This document shows, in pieces, positions 33,576 to 43,490 of a DNA stretch of 64,000 nucleotides (its first letter is position 1; every line of letters begins with the position of its first letter). The notes under the pieces were generated by a model. The model worked only from the letters and a program-made list of their open reading frames with translations, was not told the DNA's origin and ran no database searches. Source of the stretch: Hyphomonas sp. GTDB lineage: Bacteria; Pseudomonadota; Alphaproteobacteria; Caulobacterales; Hyphomonadaceae. The position numbers and the translations under genes were made by a program. The DNA lies in NCBI GenBank assembly GCA_016124495.1, contig WGNP01000007.1:124001-188000 (forward strand). Direction: 5' to 3'.

Positions 33576-34793
33576 ATGACCCTTTCGACACTTCCCGTGA
33601 CAGTGCTGTCCGGCTTTCTGGGCGCCGGGAAAACCACCTTGCTGAACCACATCCTGAACAACCGCGAAGGCCGGCGGGTGGCCGTGATCGTCAACGACAT
33701 GAGTGAGGTGAACATTGACGCCGACCTGATCCGGGACGGCGCGGGCATATCGCGGACGGACGAGACACTGGTGGAGATGTCTAACGGGTGCATCTGCTGC
33801 ACGCTTCGCGATGACCTGCTGAAGGAGGTCAGCCGCCTCGCGCGCGAAGGGCGGTTTGATTATCTCGTGATCGAGTCGACCGGCATATCCGAGCCCCTGC
33901 CCGTAGCGGCGACGTTCGACTTCCGCGACGAGACCGGCTTTTCGCTCGGCGACCTGGCCCGGATCGACACAATGGTGACCGTGGTGGACGCCGCAAACCT
34001 GCTGAAGGACTATTCGAGCGCGGACTTCCTGAACGACCGGGGCGAGAGCCTGGGCGAAGGAGACCAGCGGCCAGTGGTGCAGCTGCTGGTGGATCAGATC
34101 GAGTTTTCCGATGTGATCGTGCTGAACAAGACGGATGCCGTGGCGCCGGGAGAACTTGAGACCGTGCGCAAGCTGGTGCGGGCACTTAATCCGGATGCGG
34201 ACATTATCGAAAGCAGCTTCTCGCGTGTGCCGCTGGACCGGGTAATGGGCACGGGCCGGTTCGATTTCGAGAAGGCGCAGGAGCATCCGCTCTGGGCCAA
34301 GGAGCTGTATGGCTTCGCCAATCATGTGCCGGAGACGGACACCTACGGGATCGAGAGCTTTGTCTACCGGTCGCGCCGGCCTTTCGAGCCCGCCAAGATT
34401 TACGCCTTCTTCAATGAGGCCTGGCCAAACGTCGTGCGAGCGAAGGGTTTCTTCTGGGTGGCGACGCGGCCGGACTGGATCGGTGAAGTGAGCCAGGCGG
34501 GCGCGCTGGTGCGCCATCAGGGCATGGGGAGGTGGTGGGCGGTGACGCCGCGCGAGCGCTGGCCGGGATCCGGCGACTTCGAGGCGTACATGGCGGGGAT
34601 CTGGGACCGCGACGTGGGCGACCGGCGGCAGGAAATCGTGTTTATAGGGATCGGCATGGATGAGGCGGCCCTGCGCAAAAGGCTAAATGCGTGCCTCACC
34701 GACATACGCCATGGCAGCACGCCGGAAAGGATGCGGGCGCGCACTGACCTGCAAGACCCTTTCCCGACCTGGGGCCAGACACAGGCAGCGTAG
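33576..34793 (+). CDS. zigA: COG0523 GTPase, ZigA-like zinc metallochaperone
   Basis: G3E GTPase of 405 residues. It has Walker [13 protein letters not shown], the metal motif [19 protein letters not shown] and the base-specifying NKTD. The C-terminal CobW domain (residues about 285-400) includes ARPD-type residues (WVATRPDW) and a W-rich patch. Such proteins are thought to deliver Zn(II) to client enzymes during zinc starvation. The Zur-like palindrome upstream and the divergent DUF1826/DUF3299 genes support the zinc branch rather than cobalamin, nitrile hydratase or other metal branches. No His-rich loop is obvious. The symbol follows family usage, not proven identity. Confidence 0.88.
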   Translation: MTLSTLPVTVLSGFLGAGKTTLLNHILNNREGRRVAVIVNDMSEVNIDADLIRDGAGISRTDETLVEMSNGCICCTLRDDLLKEVSRLAREGRFDYLVIESTGISEPLPVAATFDFRDETGFSLGDLARIDTMVTVVDAANLLKDYSSADFLNDRGESLGEGDQRPVVQLLVDQIEFSDVIVLNKTDAVAPGELETVRKLVRALNPDADIIESSFSRVPLDRVMGTGRFDFEKAQEHPLWAKELYGFANHVPETDTYGIESFVYRSRRPFEPAKIYAFFNEAWPNVVRAKGFFWVATRPDWIGEVSQAGALVRHQGMGRWWAVTPRERWPGSGDFEAYMAGIWDRDVGDRRQEIVFIGIGMDEAALRKRLNACLTDIRHGSTPERMRARTDLQDPFPTWGQTQAA

Positions 34794-34869
34794 AAAGCCC
34801 CTCTTGGAGCGCGATGCAGGACCCGTTAAGGCTTTCAGCCTCCTCCCGCTGAAAGCTTACGCCTCCCTC

Positions 34870-36585
34870 ATGACTGACGCTTCCCGGACGCTGATCGGCA
34901 TTGACCTTGGCACGACGAACTCGCTGGTGGCGGTATTCACGGATGCGGGGCCGCAGCTGATTCCCAACAGCCTGGGGGAGTTCCTGACGCCGTCAGCCGT
35001 CGGATACGGCGATGACGGCGCGCTGCTGGTGGGGCGGGCGGCCAAGGACCGGCTGCTGACGCATCCGGCGCAGACGGCGGCGCGGTTCAAGCGCTACATG
35101 GGCACCAATCACGAGATGACGCTGGGCAGGAAACCGTTCCGGGCGGAGGAGCTGTCGTCCTTCGTGCTGCGGGCGCTGCGGGCGGACGCAGAGGCGTATC
35201 TGGGGCACGCGGTGGACGAGGCGGTTATCTCGGTCCCAGCCTATTTCAATGACATCCAGCGCAAGGCGACGATCACGGCAGCTGAGTTTGCGGGCCTGAA
35301 GGTGAACCGGCTGATCAACGAGCCGACGGCGGCGGCGCTGGCTTACGGTCTGCAGGACCGGCAGGGTGAATCGACCTTCCTGGTGGTGGACCTTGGCGGG
35401 GGGACGTTTGACGTCTCGATCCTCGAGATGTTCTCGGGCGTGATGGAAGTACGCGCCTCGGCGGGAGACGCGTTCCTTGGGGGCGAGGATTTCACCGACG
35501 CGCTGGCGCTGGAGCTTGGCCGGCAGCTGGGCGTGAAGCCGGATACGGTCTCGCGCGAGGACGGGGCGCGGCTGCGGGCGCTTGCGGACCGGATGAAGGT
35601 GCAGCTGACGGAAGCCGCGGAGGCGAGCGCCGACTTTGCGCTGAAGGGCGAGGCGCGGCGCTTGACAATCACACGGGAGAAGTTCGACGAGATTACCGAC
35701 CCGATCCTGAAGCGGCTGCGCCTGCCGATCCAGCGGGCGATTTCGGATGCGAGCCTCAGGGCGGACGACCTGCACCGCATCATCACCGTAGGCGGGGCGA
35801 CGCGGATGGCGAGCGTGCGGGCGCTGGTGACGCGGCTGTTCAAGCGGTTTCCGGAGTATTCGATCGACCCCGATCATGTTGTAGCGCTCGGCGCGGCGGT
35901 GCAGGCAGGCCTGGCCGCGCGGCACAAGGCGCTGGACGATGTGGTGATGACGGACGTATGCCCGTTCACGCTGGGCTTCGAGACGTCGATTGCGGTCGGC
36001 GAGGGAAAGTACGAGCACGGACAATTCTCACCGATGATCGAGCGCAATACGGTGGTACCGGTGAGCAAGGCGGATGTGATCTCTCCGCTGCACCCCGGCC
36101 AGCAGGAGATCGTACTGAAAATTTTCCAGGGCGAGAGCCCGTTCGTGAAGGACAATATCCTGATCGGCACGCTGCACATTCCTCTGCGCGGCGGGCCAAA
36201 GGAGGACAAGTCGGTGGAGCTTCGCTACACCTATGATACGTCCGGCGTGCTGGAAGTGGAAGCGACGCCGCTGGCGACGAAGAAAATGGAGCGCCTCGTG
36301 ATCGAGGGCAATCCGGGCAGCCTGCCGCGCGCCGAGATCGAGAAACGGCTGAAGGCGCTGAGCGCGATCAAGATCCATCCGCGCGAGCAGCAGGAGAATG
36401 CGGCGCTGATCGCCCGGATGCGGGCGGCCTACGAGAACCTCCTGGGCGACAGGCGCCAGTCGGTGGGCCGGCTGATCGCGGAGTTCGAGGGCGTGCTGTC
36501 GCGCCAGGACGTGCGCGAGATCACCGAAGCGCGGCGCAATATCGAAGCGATCCTCGGGAACTTCGAACGCGACGATGTCTTCTGA
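34870..36585 (+). CDS. hscC: HscC-type Hsp70 chaperone
   Basis: Hsp70 family ATPase of 571 residues, close to E. coli HscC length (about 556) and shorter than DnaK. The ATPase domain has [40 protein letters not shown] and [15 protein letters not shown]. The substrate domain has [10 protein letters not shown], then a shortened lid. The start is the ATG at 34870 (MTDASRTL); the frame continues upstream to 34687, inside zigA. It follows zigA by 76 bases and overlaps the J-like gene by 11 bases, so a chaperone/J pair is co-expressed. HscC clients are poorly known. Confidence 0.9.
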   Translation: MTDASRTLIGIDLGTTNSLVAVFTDAGPQLIPNSLGEFLTPSAVGYGDDGALLVGRAAKDRLLTHPAQTAARFKRYMGTNHEMTLGRKPFRAEELSSFVLRALRADAEAYLGHAVDEAVISVPAYFNDIQRKATITAAEFAGLKVNRLINEPTAAALAYGLQDRQGESTFLVVDLGGGTFDVSILEMFSGVMEVRASAGDAFLGGEDFTDALALELGRQLGVKPDTVSREDGARLRALADRMKVQLTEAAEASADFALKGEARRLTITREKFDEITDPILKRLRLPIQRAISDASLRADDLHRIITVGGATRMASVRALVTRLFKRFPEYSIDPDHVVALGAAVQAGLAARHKALDDVVMTDVCPFTLGFETSIAVGEGKYEHGQFSPMIERNTVVPVSKADVISPLHPGQQEIVLKIFQGESPFVKDNILIGTLHIPLRGGPKEDKSVELRYTYDTSGVLEVEATPLATKKMERLVIEGNPGSLPRAEIEKRLKALSAIKIHPREQQENAALIARMRAAYENLLGDRRQSVGRLIAEFEGVLSRQDVREITEARRNIEAILGNFERDDVF

Positions 36586-37510
36586 TCCGTTTGACCTGCT
36601 GGAACTGGAAAGGGCGACGGCGACGGACGCAGATGTGCGCCGGGCCTATGCGGCGAAGCTGAAGGTCACGCGGCCCGAAGACGACCGGGCGGGGTTCATG
36701 GCGCTGCGCGCCGCGTTCGAGCAGGCGCGCCATGAAGTGCGCTGGCGGGACGAATACGAGGACCAAGCTCAGGACTGCAGTCCGGCGGATGACTGTGATC
36801 AGTCCGCGGCGGAACCTGTCGCCGGGGACGTGACTGGGCCGGACGCACCGCCACCCGGCTTGCCTGAAGGGGATGCGCAGATCACCTGGGCGCCGCCGGA
36901 AGCCGCATATGCACCGGAAGCGGCCGCTAGCGCGCCCCTGCCCGAGCCCGCATCAGAGCCCGAGGATGAGCCTGACCCGAACGAGGCGGATGCAGATGCA
37001 GCAGAGGTCCAGTTCGAAGACCGGATCGGCGCGGCGATGGACAGGCTGGTCGACACGCTGACGGCGACGGGCCGCGCGCCGAAAGTGCGCGACGTGATGG
37101 CGATCATCGACGGGGCGGACGTGGCCGGCATCGAGGAATACCAGTCGATGCAGTGGCAGGTGCGCCAGTTCCTGTGCGACCGGACGGGGTATAACCTGGA
37201 GCCGCAGGAGCTGCGCATTCCGGACTGGCTGACGCTGGAAGTGTTCGACGCACTGGACCAGTATTATGGCTGGACGCGCCAGCCGGCGACGCGGATATGG
37301 GTGCGCAGGCTGAACGACTGGATGGCGCGGGTGCGCAGGGAAGCGGCGCTCGGCGAGATCCCGCCGGAGGCGCGCAGGCGCGCGGTGGTGGAAGAGAGCA
37401 AGGCCGCCGCCCCGCAGGACAAGGGCAGCCAGATCTGGCTGTGGATCGGCGCGGGCATCCTGATCAGCCAGATCGTGCGGTTCATCGGCTCGGCGGGCGG
37501 GGGCGGCTGA
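36575..37510 (+). CDS. Degenerate J-domain membrane protein, partner of HscC
   Basis: Protein of 311 residues. Residues 1-58 resemble a J domain ([18 protein letters not shown], then [12 protein letters not shown]) but the HPD tripeptide is replaced by RPE in [11 protein letters not shown]. An acidic, Pro/Ala-rich stretch occupies about 60-145, a helical domain about 147-270, and one C-terminal TM helix about 287-305 ([19 protein letters not shown]). E. coli hscC is also flanked by membrane J-like genes (djlB, djlC). It overlaps hscC by 11 bases. Loss of HPD suggests it recruits or tethers HscC rather than activating it the usual way; that is inference. Confidence 0.78.
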   Translation: MSSDPFDLLELERATATDADVRRAYAAKLKVTRPEDDRAGFMALRAAFEQARHEVRWRDEYEDQAQDCSPADDCDQSAAEPVAGDVTGPDAPPPGLPEGDAQITWAPPEAAYAPEAAASAPLPEPASEPEDEPDPNEADADAAEVQFEDRIGAAMDRLVDTLTATGRAPKVRDVMAIIDGADVAGIEEYQSMQWQVRQFLCDRTGYNLEPQELRIPDWLTLEVFDALDQYYGWTRQPATRIWVRRLNDWMARVRREAALGEIPPEARRRAVVEESKAAAPQDKGSQIWLWIGAGILISQIVRFIGSAGGGG

Positions 37511-37619
37511 CGCCGGGTCATGACTGTTGCCGAGGCGGCTTCGCAGTTAAATTCACGGCTGGATGCAGGAGACCGGCGCGGCGAGACGCGGGCCCTGCCG
37601 ATTTTCGCTGGAGTTTCCC

Positions 37620-39419
37620 ATGGCCGATACCGGCGCGCTTGATCTTGGATTTGACCCGGCCGCGCTGAAGGCGCGCTATCTGGCGGAGCGCGACAAGCGC
37701 GTGCGCAAGGATGGCAACGAGCAGTATGTAAACGTGGCGGGACAGTTCGCCCACTACCTCGAAGACCCGTATACGGAGCGTGTGGAGCGCGCGCCGGTGA
37801 AGGACCATGTGGAAGTCGCCGTGATCGGCGGCGGGTTTGGCGGGATGCTGGCGGCGGCAAGACTGCGCAAGGCGGGCTTTGCCGACATCCGCATGATCGA
37901 GACCGGCGGCGCGTTCGGCGGGACGTGGTACTGGAACCGGTATCCCGGCGCAGCGTGCGATATCGAGAGCTATATCTACCTGCCGCTGCTGGAAGAGACC
38001 GGCTTCATGCCGAAGGAGAAGTATACCAGGGCGCCGGAAATCCTCGCGCATTCGAAGCGGATCGCGGAGCGTTTCAACCTGTTCGACAAGGCCCTGCTGA
38101 GCACCGGCGTGACCGGCATGAAGTGGAACGGGAAAAAGAAAGCCTGGACGATCGAGACCGACCGGGGTGACAGATTCACCGCGCAGTTCGTGGTGATGAG
38201 CAATGGTCCACTGAACCGGCCGAAGCTGCCCGGCATTCCGGGCGTCGAAAGCTTCAAGGGGCACAGCTTCCATACGAGCCGCTGGGACTACGCTTATACC
38301 GGCGGCGGGCCGGAAGGCGGGCTGACGGGCCTCAAGGACAAGGTGGTGGGCATCATCGGCACCGGCGCGACCGCCGTGCAATGCGTGCCGCATCTGGCCG
38401 CCGGGGCGAAGCACCTCTACGTGTTCCAGCGCACGCCCTCCTCAATTGACGTTCGCAATGACCGGCAGACGGATCCGGACTGGGCCAGGAGCCTGGAGCC
38501 CGGCTGGCAGCGCAGGCGGATGGAGAATTTCAATACACTGGTCTCGGGCGGCTATGAGCCGGAAGACCTGGTGAATGATGGGTGGACGGATATTATCCGC
38601 AATATCCTGTTCATTGCCTCGAAAGGCGACCAGCAGGGCCTGACGCCGGAGCGGCTGGCGGAGCTGGCGGAAATCGCCGACTTCAAGAAGATGGAACAGG
38701 TGCGCAGCCGCGTGGACGAGATCATCAGGGATCCGTCGGTGGCAGCGGCGCTGAAGCCCTGGTATCGCCAGTTCTGCAAGCGGCCGTGCTTCCATGACCA
38801 GTATCTCGACGCCTTCAACCAGGCGAACGTGACACTGGTGGACACCAATGGCCAGGGCGTCGACCGGATAACCGAGGACTCAGTTGTGGTGGATGGTAAA
38901 GCCTACAAGATCGACTGTCTGATCTATGCGACGGGCTTTGAAGTGGGCACGGACTATACGCGCCGGGCGGGCTACGACCCCGTGGGGCGCGGCGGCGTGC
39001 ACATGAAGGATTACTGGGCGGACGGCATGCGAAGCCTGCACGGCCTTTGCGTACACGGGTTTCCCAACATGTTCCTGATGGGCCCCGGACAGGCGGGCTT
39101 CACGGCCAACTATCCACACCTGCTGGACGAGCAGGCCGGGCAGATCGGCTATACGCTCGCGGAAGTGAAGGCGCGGCAGGCCGGAACGTTCGAAGCTTCG
39201 GCTCAGGCGGAAGAGCAATGGGTGCAGCAGATCATCGACAAGGCCGTAATGCGCCAGCAGTTCCTCGAGGAGTGCACGCCGGGTTATTACAACAATGAAG
39301 GCAAGCCGAGCGACCGGGCCGCGCAGAACAATTCCTACGGCGACGGGCCGAATGCCTATTTCCGTATCCTCAGGAAATGGCGCGAGGACGGCGAACTGGC
39401 AGGGCTTGAGCTGAACTAA
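37620..39419 (+). CDS. Baeyer-Villiger-type flavin monooxygenase
   Basis: Flavoprotein of 599 residues, FAD- and NADPH-dependent, inserting oxygen next to a ketone carbonyl. Motifs are the FAD GxGxxG in VAVIGGGFGGMLAA, GGTWYWNRYPGAACD, the fingerprint FKGHSFHTSRWD, and an NADPH-type GIIGTGATAVQ. An extra N-terminal segment of about 60 residues is typical of the cyclohexanone/steroid monooxygenase group. GGAG is seven bases before the ATG at 37620. It is followed by a hydratase and a CoA-transferase-family gene on the same strand, which may form a degradation pathway. Substrate unknown. Confidence 0.9.
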   Translation: MADTGALDLGFDPAALKARYLAERDKRVRKDGNEQYVNVAGQFAHYLEDPYTERVERAPVKDHVEVAVIGGGFGGMLAAARLRKAGFADIRMIETGGAFGGTWYWNRYPGAACDIESYIYLPLLEETGFMPKEKYTRAPEILAHSKRIAERFNLFDKALLSTGVTGMKWNGKKKAWTIETDRGDRFTAQFVVMSNGPLNRPKLPGIPGVESFKGHSFHTSRWDYAYTGGGPEGGLTGLKDKVVGIIGTGATAVQCVPHLAAGAKHLYVFQRTPSSIDVRNDRQTDPDWARSLEPGWQRRRMENFNTLVSGGYEPEDLVNDGWTDIIRNILFIASKGDQQGLTPERLAELAEIADFKKMEQVRSRVDEIIRDPSVAAALKPWYRQFCKRPCFHDQYLDAFNQANVTLVDTNGQGVDRITEDSVVVDGKAYKIDCLIYATGFEVGTDYTRRAGYDPVGRGGVHMKDYWADGMRSLHGLCVHGFPNMFLMGPGQAGFTANYPHLLDEQAGQIGYTLAEVKARQAGTFEASAQAEEQWVQQIIDKAVMRQQFLEECTPGYYNNEGKPSDRAAQNNSYGDGPNAYFRILRKWREDGELAGLELN

Positions 39420-39473
39420 CGCTTTGCGCCGTCGGGGCTTGAGCGCGCCGGCGTTTGAGCTAACTATCGGTGG

Positions 39474-40319
39474 ATGGACACAGAGACGCTGCAAAGCTGG
39501 ATTGGCCGCACCGAGGTGCAGATCGATACTGTGCATCCGGGCCCCGCGCGGGCGCTGGCGGCTACGCTCGATCAGAACCCGGATGATTTCCTGCTGAAGG
39601 CGGAGCTGCCGCCACTCTGGCTGTGGCTTTACTTCCTGCCGGTCGTACGCGCCTCGAGCGTCGGGCCGGACGGGCATCCGCAGCGCGGCGGCTTCCTGCC
39701 GCCGATCACCCTGCCCCGGCGCATGTGGGCCGGCAGCCGCTGCCAGTTCTACGGGCCGGTGCGGATCGGCGACGAACTGACCAAGGTGTCCTCGATCGCC
39801 AGAGTAACCTCGAAGACCGGACGCACGGGCGAGATGGTGTTCGTGACCGTACGCCATTCCTATTCGCGTGGCGGGGCCGGACTGATGGAGGAAGAGCAGG
39901 ACATCGTTTACATGCCGATCCCGGACGTGTTCAGCCCGCCGGAACCGGTACCCGTCGGGACATGTGCGTGGACGGATCGTGTGGCGGTAGACCCCGTACT
40001 GCTGTTCCGGTTCTCAGCGCTGACCTTTAATGGCCACCGCATCCACTATGACCGGCCCTATGCGATGGAGACGGAAAAGTATCCGGGGCTTGTCGTGCAC
40101 GGGCCCTTGCAGGCGATCCTGATGATGGAAGCGGCCCGGCGCTGGCAACCGGGCAAGCGGCCGGCGAGCTATACGTTCCGGGGGCTCAGGCCGCTATTCG
40201 ACTTTGACGACGTTTCCGTCTGCGGGCGGACGAATGAAGCGGGCGGGCTGGACCTGTTCACCGCGAATGGCGAGGGCGCCGCCGGTATGCAGGCCAATCT
40301 CGGCTGGGCGGGCGGCTGA
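39474..40319 (+). CDS. MaoC-like (mesaconyl-C4-CoA hydratase-type) dehydratase
   Basis: Double hot-dog hydratase of 281 residues. An N-terminal FAS1-like dehydratase half (GGFLPPITLPRRMWAGSR) and a C-terminal MaoC half have the catalytic pattern FSALTFNGHRIHYDRPYA and YPGLVVHGPL. This arrangement is that of mesaconyl-C4-CoA hydratase (Meh) and related fungal-type Htd2 proteins. The next gene resembles the partner Mct, which strengthens the substrate guess of a branched C5 dicarboxyl-CoA. It lies 54 bases after the monooxygenase. Family firm, exact substrate inferred. Confidence 0.8.
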   Translation: MDTETLQSWIGRTEVQIDTVHPGPARALAATLDQNPDDFLLKAELPPLWLWLYFLPVVRASSVGPDGHPQRGGFLPPITLPRRMWAGSRCQFYGPVRIGDELTKVSSIARVTSKTGRTGEMVFVTVRHSYSRGGAGLMEEEQDIVYMPIPDVFSPPEPVPVGTCAWTDRVAVDPVLLFRFSALTFNGHRIHYDRPYAMETEKYPGLVVHGPLQAILMMEAARRWQPGKRPASYTFRGLRPLFDFDDVSVCGRTNEAGGLDLFTANGEGAAGMQANLGWAGG

Positions 40320-40372
40320 CGCGGCCTAGATGATCCTCCATGAGGCCGGAAACCGGCCCGTGGGAGGACAAG

Positions 40373-41587
40373 ATGGTCAAGATTCTGGAGGGGCTGCGGA
40401 TTGTCGAAGGCTCTGCCTTTGTGGCGGCGCCGCTGGCGGGCATGACGCTGGCGCAGATGGGGGCGGACGTAATCCGCTTCGACCGGATACGCGGGGGCCT
40501 CGACAATGGTCGTTGGCCGGTCACTGACAAGGGGCGCAGCCTCTTCTGGGCTGGACTTAACAAGGGCAAACGCAGCCTGGCCGTGGACATGACGACGCCG
40601 CGCGGACAGGAAATCGTGACGCGGCTGATCTGTGAGCCGGGCGAAGGCAAAGGCATTTTCCTGACAAATCTGCGTGTACGCGGATGGATGGACTATCCTG
40701 CGCTCAAGGCCCGCCGGCAGGACCTGATCATGATGTCGGTGACCGGGGACCGCAGCGGCGGGCCGCAGGTGGACTATACGGTGAACCCGGCGGTGGGCTT
40801 TCCGATGGCGACAGGGCCGGAGGGATCGACCGAGCCGGTGGGCCATGTGCTGCCCGCCTGGGACTGCATCACCGGGCAACAGGCAGCGCTGGGCATCCTG
40901 GCGGCGGAGCGGCACCGCCGGCTGACCGGGAACGGGCAGCTGGTGGAACTGGCGCTGAAGGACATGGCGCTGGCAATGCTGGGCAATCTCGGGATCATCG
41001 GCGAGGTGACGGTGAACGGATATGACCGGCCGAAGATGGGTAACTCCCTGTACGGAGCTTATGCGCAGGATTTCGTGTGCAAGGGCGGCGGGCGCATTGT
41101 GGTCGTGGCGCTGACGCAGCGCCAGTGGGACAACCTTAAGGCTGTGACGCATACACAGGAGGCATTCGAAGAGCTGGCCGTGGAACTGGGCGTCAATCTG
41201 AACCGCGAAGGGGCACGATTCGAACACCGGCATGCGATAACCGCTGTGCTGAAGCCATTCTTTGACTCGCGGCGGGTGGAAGAATTCGAGGCAACATTTA
41301 CAGAGCGCAGCGTGACCTGGGCCCGCTACCGGACCTTTGCGCAGGCGGTGCGGGAGGATCCGGACATTTCAACAGATAATCCCATGTTTTCAAAGCTCGA
41401 GCATCCAGGCATCGGGACCTATCTGACGCCAGGCAATCCGATTGCTTTCTCGGACGCGGAGCGGATCGCGCCGGTGAGGGCGCCAGGCCTCGGGGAAAAT
41501 ACCGACGAGATATTGTCCGGGATCGGATATTCAGACGGGGAGATCGCGAGCCTGCATGATGATCTGATTGTGGCAGGGCCGAGGTAG
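40373..41587 (+). CDS. CaiB/BaiF-family CoA enzyme, 2-methylfumaryl-CoA isomerase-like
   Basis: Class III CoA-transferase-fold protein of 404 residues. Features are an N-terminal LRIVEGSAFVAAPLAGMTL, NKGKRSLAVDM, and the region LVELALKDMALAML containing the catalytic Asp. The opening sequence and length resemble the intramolecular CoA transferase Mct (2-methylfumaryl-CoA isomerase) of the 3-hydroxypropionate bicycle rather than formyl-CoA or carnitine CoA-transferases. GGGAGGA lies before the ATG at 40373, preferred to that at 40340. With the hydratase upstream it would interconvert mesaconyl-C1-CoA, mesaconyl-C4-CoA and citramalyl-CoA. The specific reaction is inferred. Confidence 0.78.
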   Translation: MVKILEGLRIVEGSAFVAAPLAGMTLAQMGADVIRFDRIRGGLDNGRWPVTDKGRSLFWAGLNKGKRSLAVDMTTPRGQEIVTRLICEPGEGKGIFLTNLRVRGWMDYPALKARRQDLIMMSVTGDRSGGPQVDYTVNPAVGFPMATGPEGSTEPVGHVLPAWDCITGQQAALGILAAERHRRLTGNGQLVELALKDMALAMLGNLGIIGEVTVNGYDRPKMGNSLYGAYAQDFVCKGGGRIVVVALTQRQWDNLKAVTHTQEAFEELAVELGVNLNREGARFEHRHAITAVLKPFFDSRRVEEFEATFTERSVTWARYRTFAQAVREDPDISTDNPMFSKLEHPGIGTYLTPGNPIAFSDAERIAPVRAPGLGENTDEILSGIGYSDGEIASLHDDLIVAGPR

Positions 41588-41588
41588 G

Positions 41589-43490
41589 CTACTCTTCTAC
41601 CAGCATCACCAGTACATCGCCGTCTGAGACTTGCTGGCCGGCGCTGGCGTGGATGGCTTGCACGACGCCGTCCCTCGGTGCGGTCAGGGCGTGTTCCATT
41701 TTCATCGCTTCGAGGACGGCGAGGGTTTCGCCCCGGGTGACAGTGTTGCCAGCGATGGCCAGTACGCTGAGTACCTTGCCGGGCATCGGAGCCTTGACGA
41801 CGTTGCCGCCAAGGGCGGCGTCGGCGTCAGCGCTGAACTCGGGGATCGTAATGAGGAAGGTGTCGCCGCCAGTGGTAACGGCGAAACGGCGGGGCGAAAG
41901 GTCGGTGATCAGCGGGAACGGCGTCTGATCGCTGAGGGGGGCTTCCGGGTCGACCATTTCGGCTTCGCCGTCTGCGGCGAGGAGGACGTCGCGGCGGGGC
42001 ACCGAGTTCAGGCGGAAGCCATCGTGAAGGTCCCAGGGCGAGACGGCGCCTTCGTCGTCGAGAAGTAGTGTCGCGACGGCGGAGAGGGAGGCGGCGCGGT
42101 GTACGTCCGGCACGCCGGCAAGTGCGCCGAGATTTTCGCCGATCCAGTTGACGTGGTGCGTGCCGGACGCGAACGTCTCGGAAAGCGCGCAGCGGCGGAG
42201 GAATCCGGCGTTGGACGGCACGCCGGCGAGCTGGGTGTGAGCAAGAACGTCGGTGAGACGTTCCAACGCGGCATCCCGGGTCTCTGCGTGTACAATCAGT
42301 TTGGCGATCATGGAATCGTAGTTCGAGGGCACGCGGTCTCCGGATTCGAAGCCGGCGTCCCAGCGCAGTGTTTCGCCGTCCGGTTCTTCGAGCAGGCCGA
42401 ATTCGAGAATGAGGCCGGCCCCGGGGCGGAAGCTGTCGGAAGGGTCTTCAGCGCAGATGCGGGCCTCGAAGGCGTGGCCGGTGAGCTTGATATCCTTCTG
42501 CTTCAGCGGGAGCTTGCCGCCAGCGGCGGCGATCAGCTGCCACTCGACAAGGTCAGTGCCGGCAATGGCTTCGGTGACCGGGTGCTCAACCTGAAGGCGG
42601 GTGTTCATCTCGAGGAACCAGAAGGTGTCCGGCGCGAGCGGCCTTGATCCGTCCACGATGAATTCCACCGTGCCCGCACCCTGATAGCCAACAGCTTTGG
42701 CGAGTTTCACAGCGGCATCGGTCATCACCTTGCGGACAGGTTCCGGCATGCCGGGCGCGGGAGCTTCCTCGATGACCTTCTGGCGGCGGCGCTGGAGGGA
42801 GCAGTCGCGCTCAAACAGGTGGACGACATTACCGTGCTGGTCGCCGAAGACCTGCACTTCGATATGGCGCGGGCACGCGACGAGTTTTTCGAGCATCACG
42901 CGGCCGTCGCCGAAAGAGGATTCGGCTTCTCGCACAGCGCTCACAAGTTCAGCGGCCAGATCCGCGGCCCTGGAGACCTGTCGGATGCCCCTGCCCCCGC
43001 CGCCTGCGACAGCCTTGATAAGGAGCGGATAACCGACTTTTTCGGCGGCTTTCGTCAGCGTGCTGATGTCCTGCGCCTCGCCCCGGTAACCAGGGAGCAC
43101 AGGCACGCCCGATTCCTCTGCGATGCGCTTGGCTTCGTCCTTCGGGCCCATGGCGCGGATGGCGGCGGGCGGCGGGCCGACCCAGGCGAGTCCGGCGGCA
43201 AGGACGGCTTCAGCGAAGGCGGCGTTTTCGGAGAGGAAGCCGTAGCCGGGGTGAATGGCGTTCGCGCCCGTCCCGGCAGCGGCGGCGAGGATGGCCTCTG
43301 CGCGCAGATAGCTTTCGGCGGCGGGGGCGGCGCCGATATGGACGGCTTCATCCGCCTCCCGCACGTGCATCGCGGCGCGGTCGGCATCGGAATAGACGGC
43401 GACGGTTTCGATGCCGAGGCGGCGGCAGGTGCGGAAGATCCGGACGGCGATTTCACCCCGGTTCGCGACGAGGAGTTTGGTGATTTTCAC
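41589..43490 (-). CDS. mccA: Methylcrotonyl-CoA carboxylase, biotin-containing alpha subunit
   Basis: Acyl-CoA carboxylase alpha subunit of 633 residues with biotin carboxylase domains (LLVANRGEIAVRIFR, ATP-grasp loop AVAGGGGRGIR, FLEMNTRLQVEHPVTE) and a C-terminal biotinyl domain with the biotin Lys in LEAMKMEH. The beta subunit at 46454-48061 is of the methylcrotonyl type, so this is MccA/LiuD of leucine degradation rather than propionyl-CoA carboxylase. GTG start at 43490 with GGGGAGAGG upstream. The upstream DUF817 gene overlaps its first 38 bases. The gene ends 2 bases from the convergent CaiB-family stop. Confidence 0.9.
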   Translation of the reverse strand: MKITKLLVANRGEIAVRIFRTCRRLGIETVAVYSDADRAAMHVREADEAVHIGAAPAAESYLRAEAILAAAAGTGANAIHPGYGFLSENAAFAEAVLAAGLAWVGPPPAAIRAMGPKDEAKRIAEESGVPVLPGYRGEAQDISTLTKAAEKVGYPLLIKAVAGGGGRGIRQVSRAADLAAELVSAVREAESSFGDGRVMLEKLVACPRHIEVQVFGDQHGNVVHLFERDCSLQRRRQKVIEEAPAPGMPEPVRKVMTDAAVKLAKAVGYQGAGTVEFIVDGSRPLAPDTFWFLEMNTRLQVEHPVTEAIAGTDLVEWQLIAAAGGKLPLKQKDIKLTGHAFEARICAEDPSDSFRPGAGLILEFGLLEEPDGETLRWDAGFESGDRVPSNYDSMIAKLIVHAETRDAALERLTDVLAHTQLAGVPSNAGFLRRCALSETFASGTHHVNWIGENLGALAGVPDVHRAASLSAVATLLLDDEGAVSPWDLHDGFRLNSVPRRDVLLAADGEAEMVDPEAPLSDQTPFPLITDLSPRRFAVTTGGDTFLITIPEFSADADAALGGNVVKAPMPGKVLSVLAIAGNTVTRGETLAVLEAMKMEHALTAPRDGVVQAIHASAGQQVSDGDVLVMLVEE

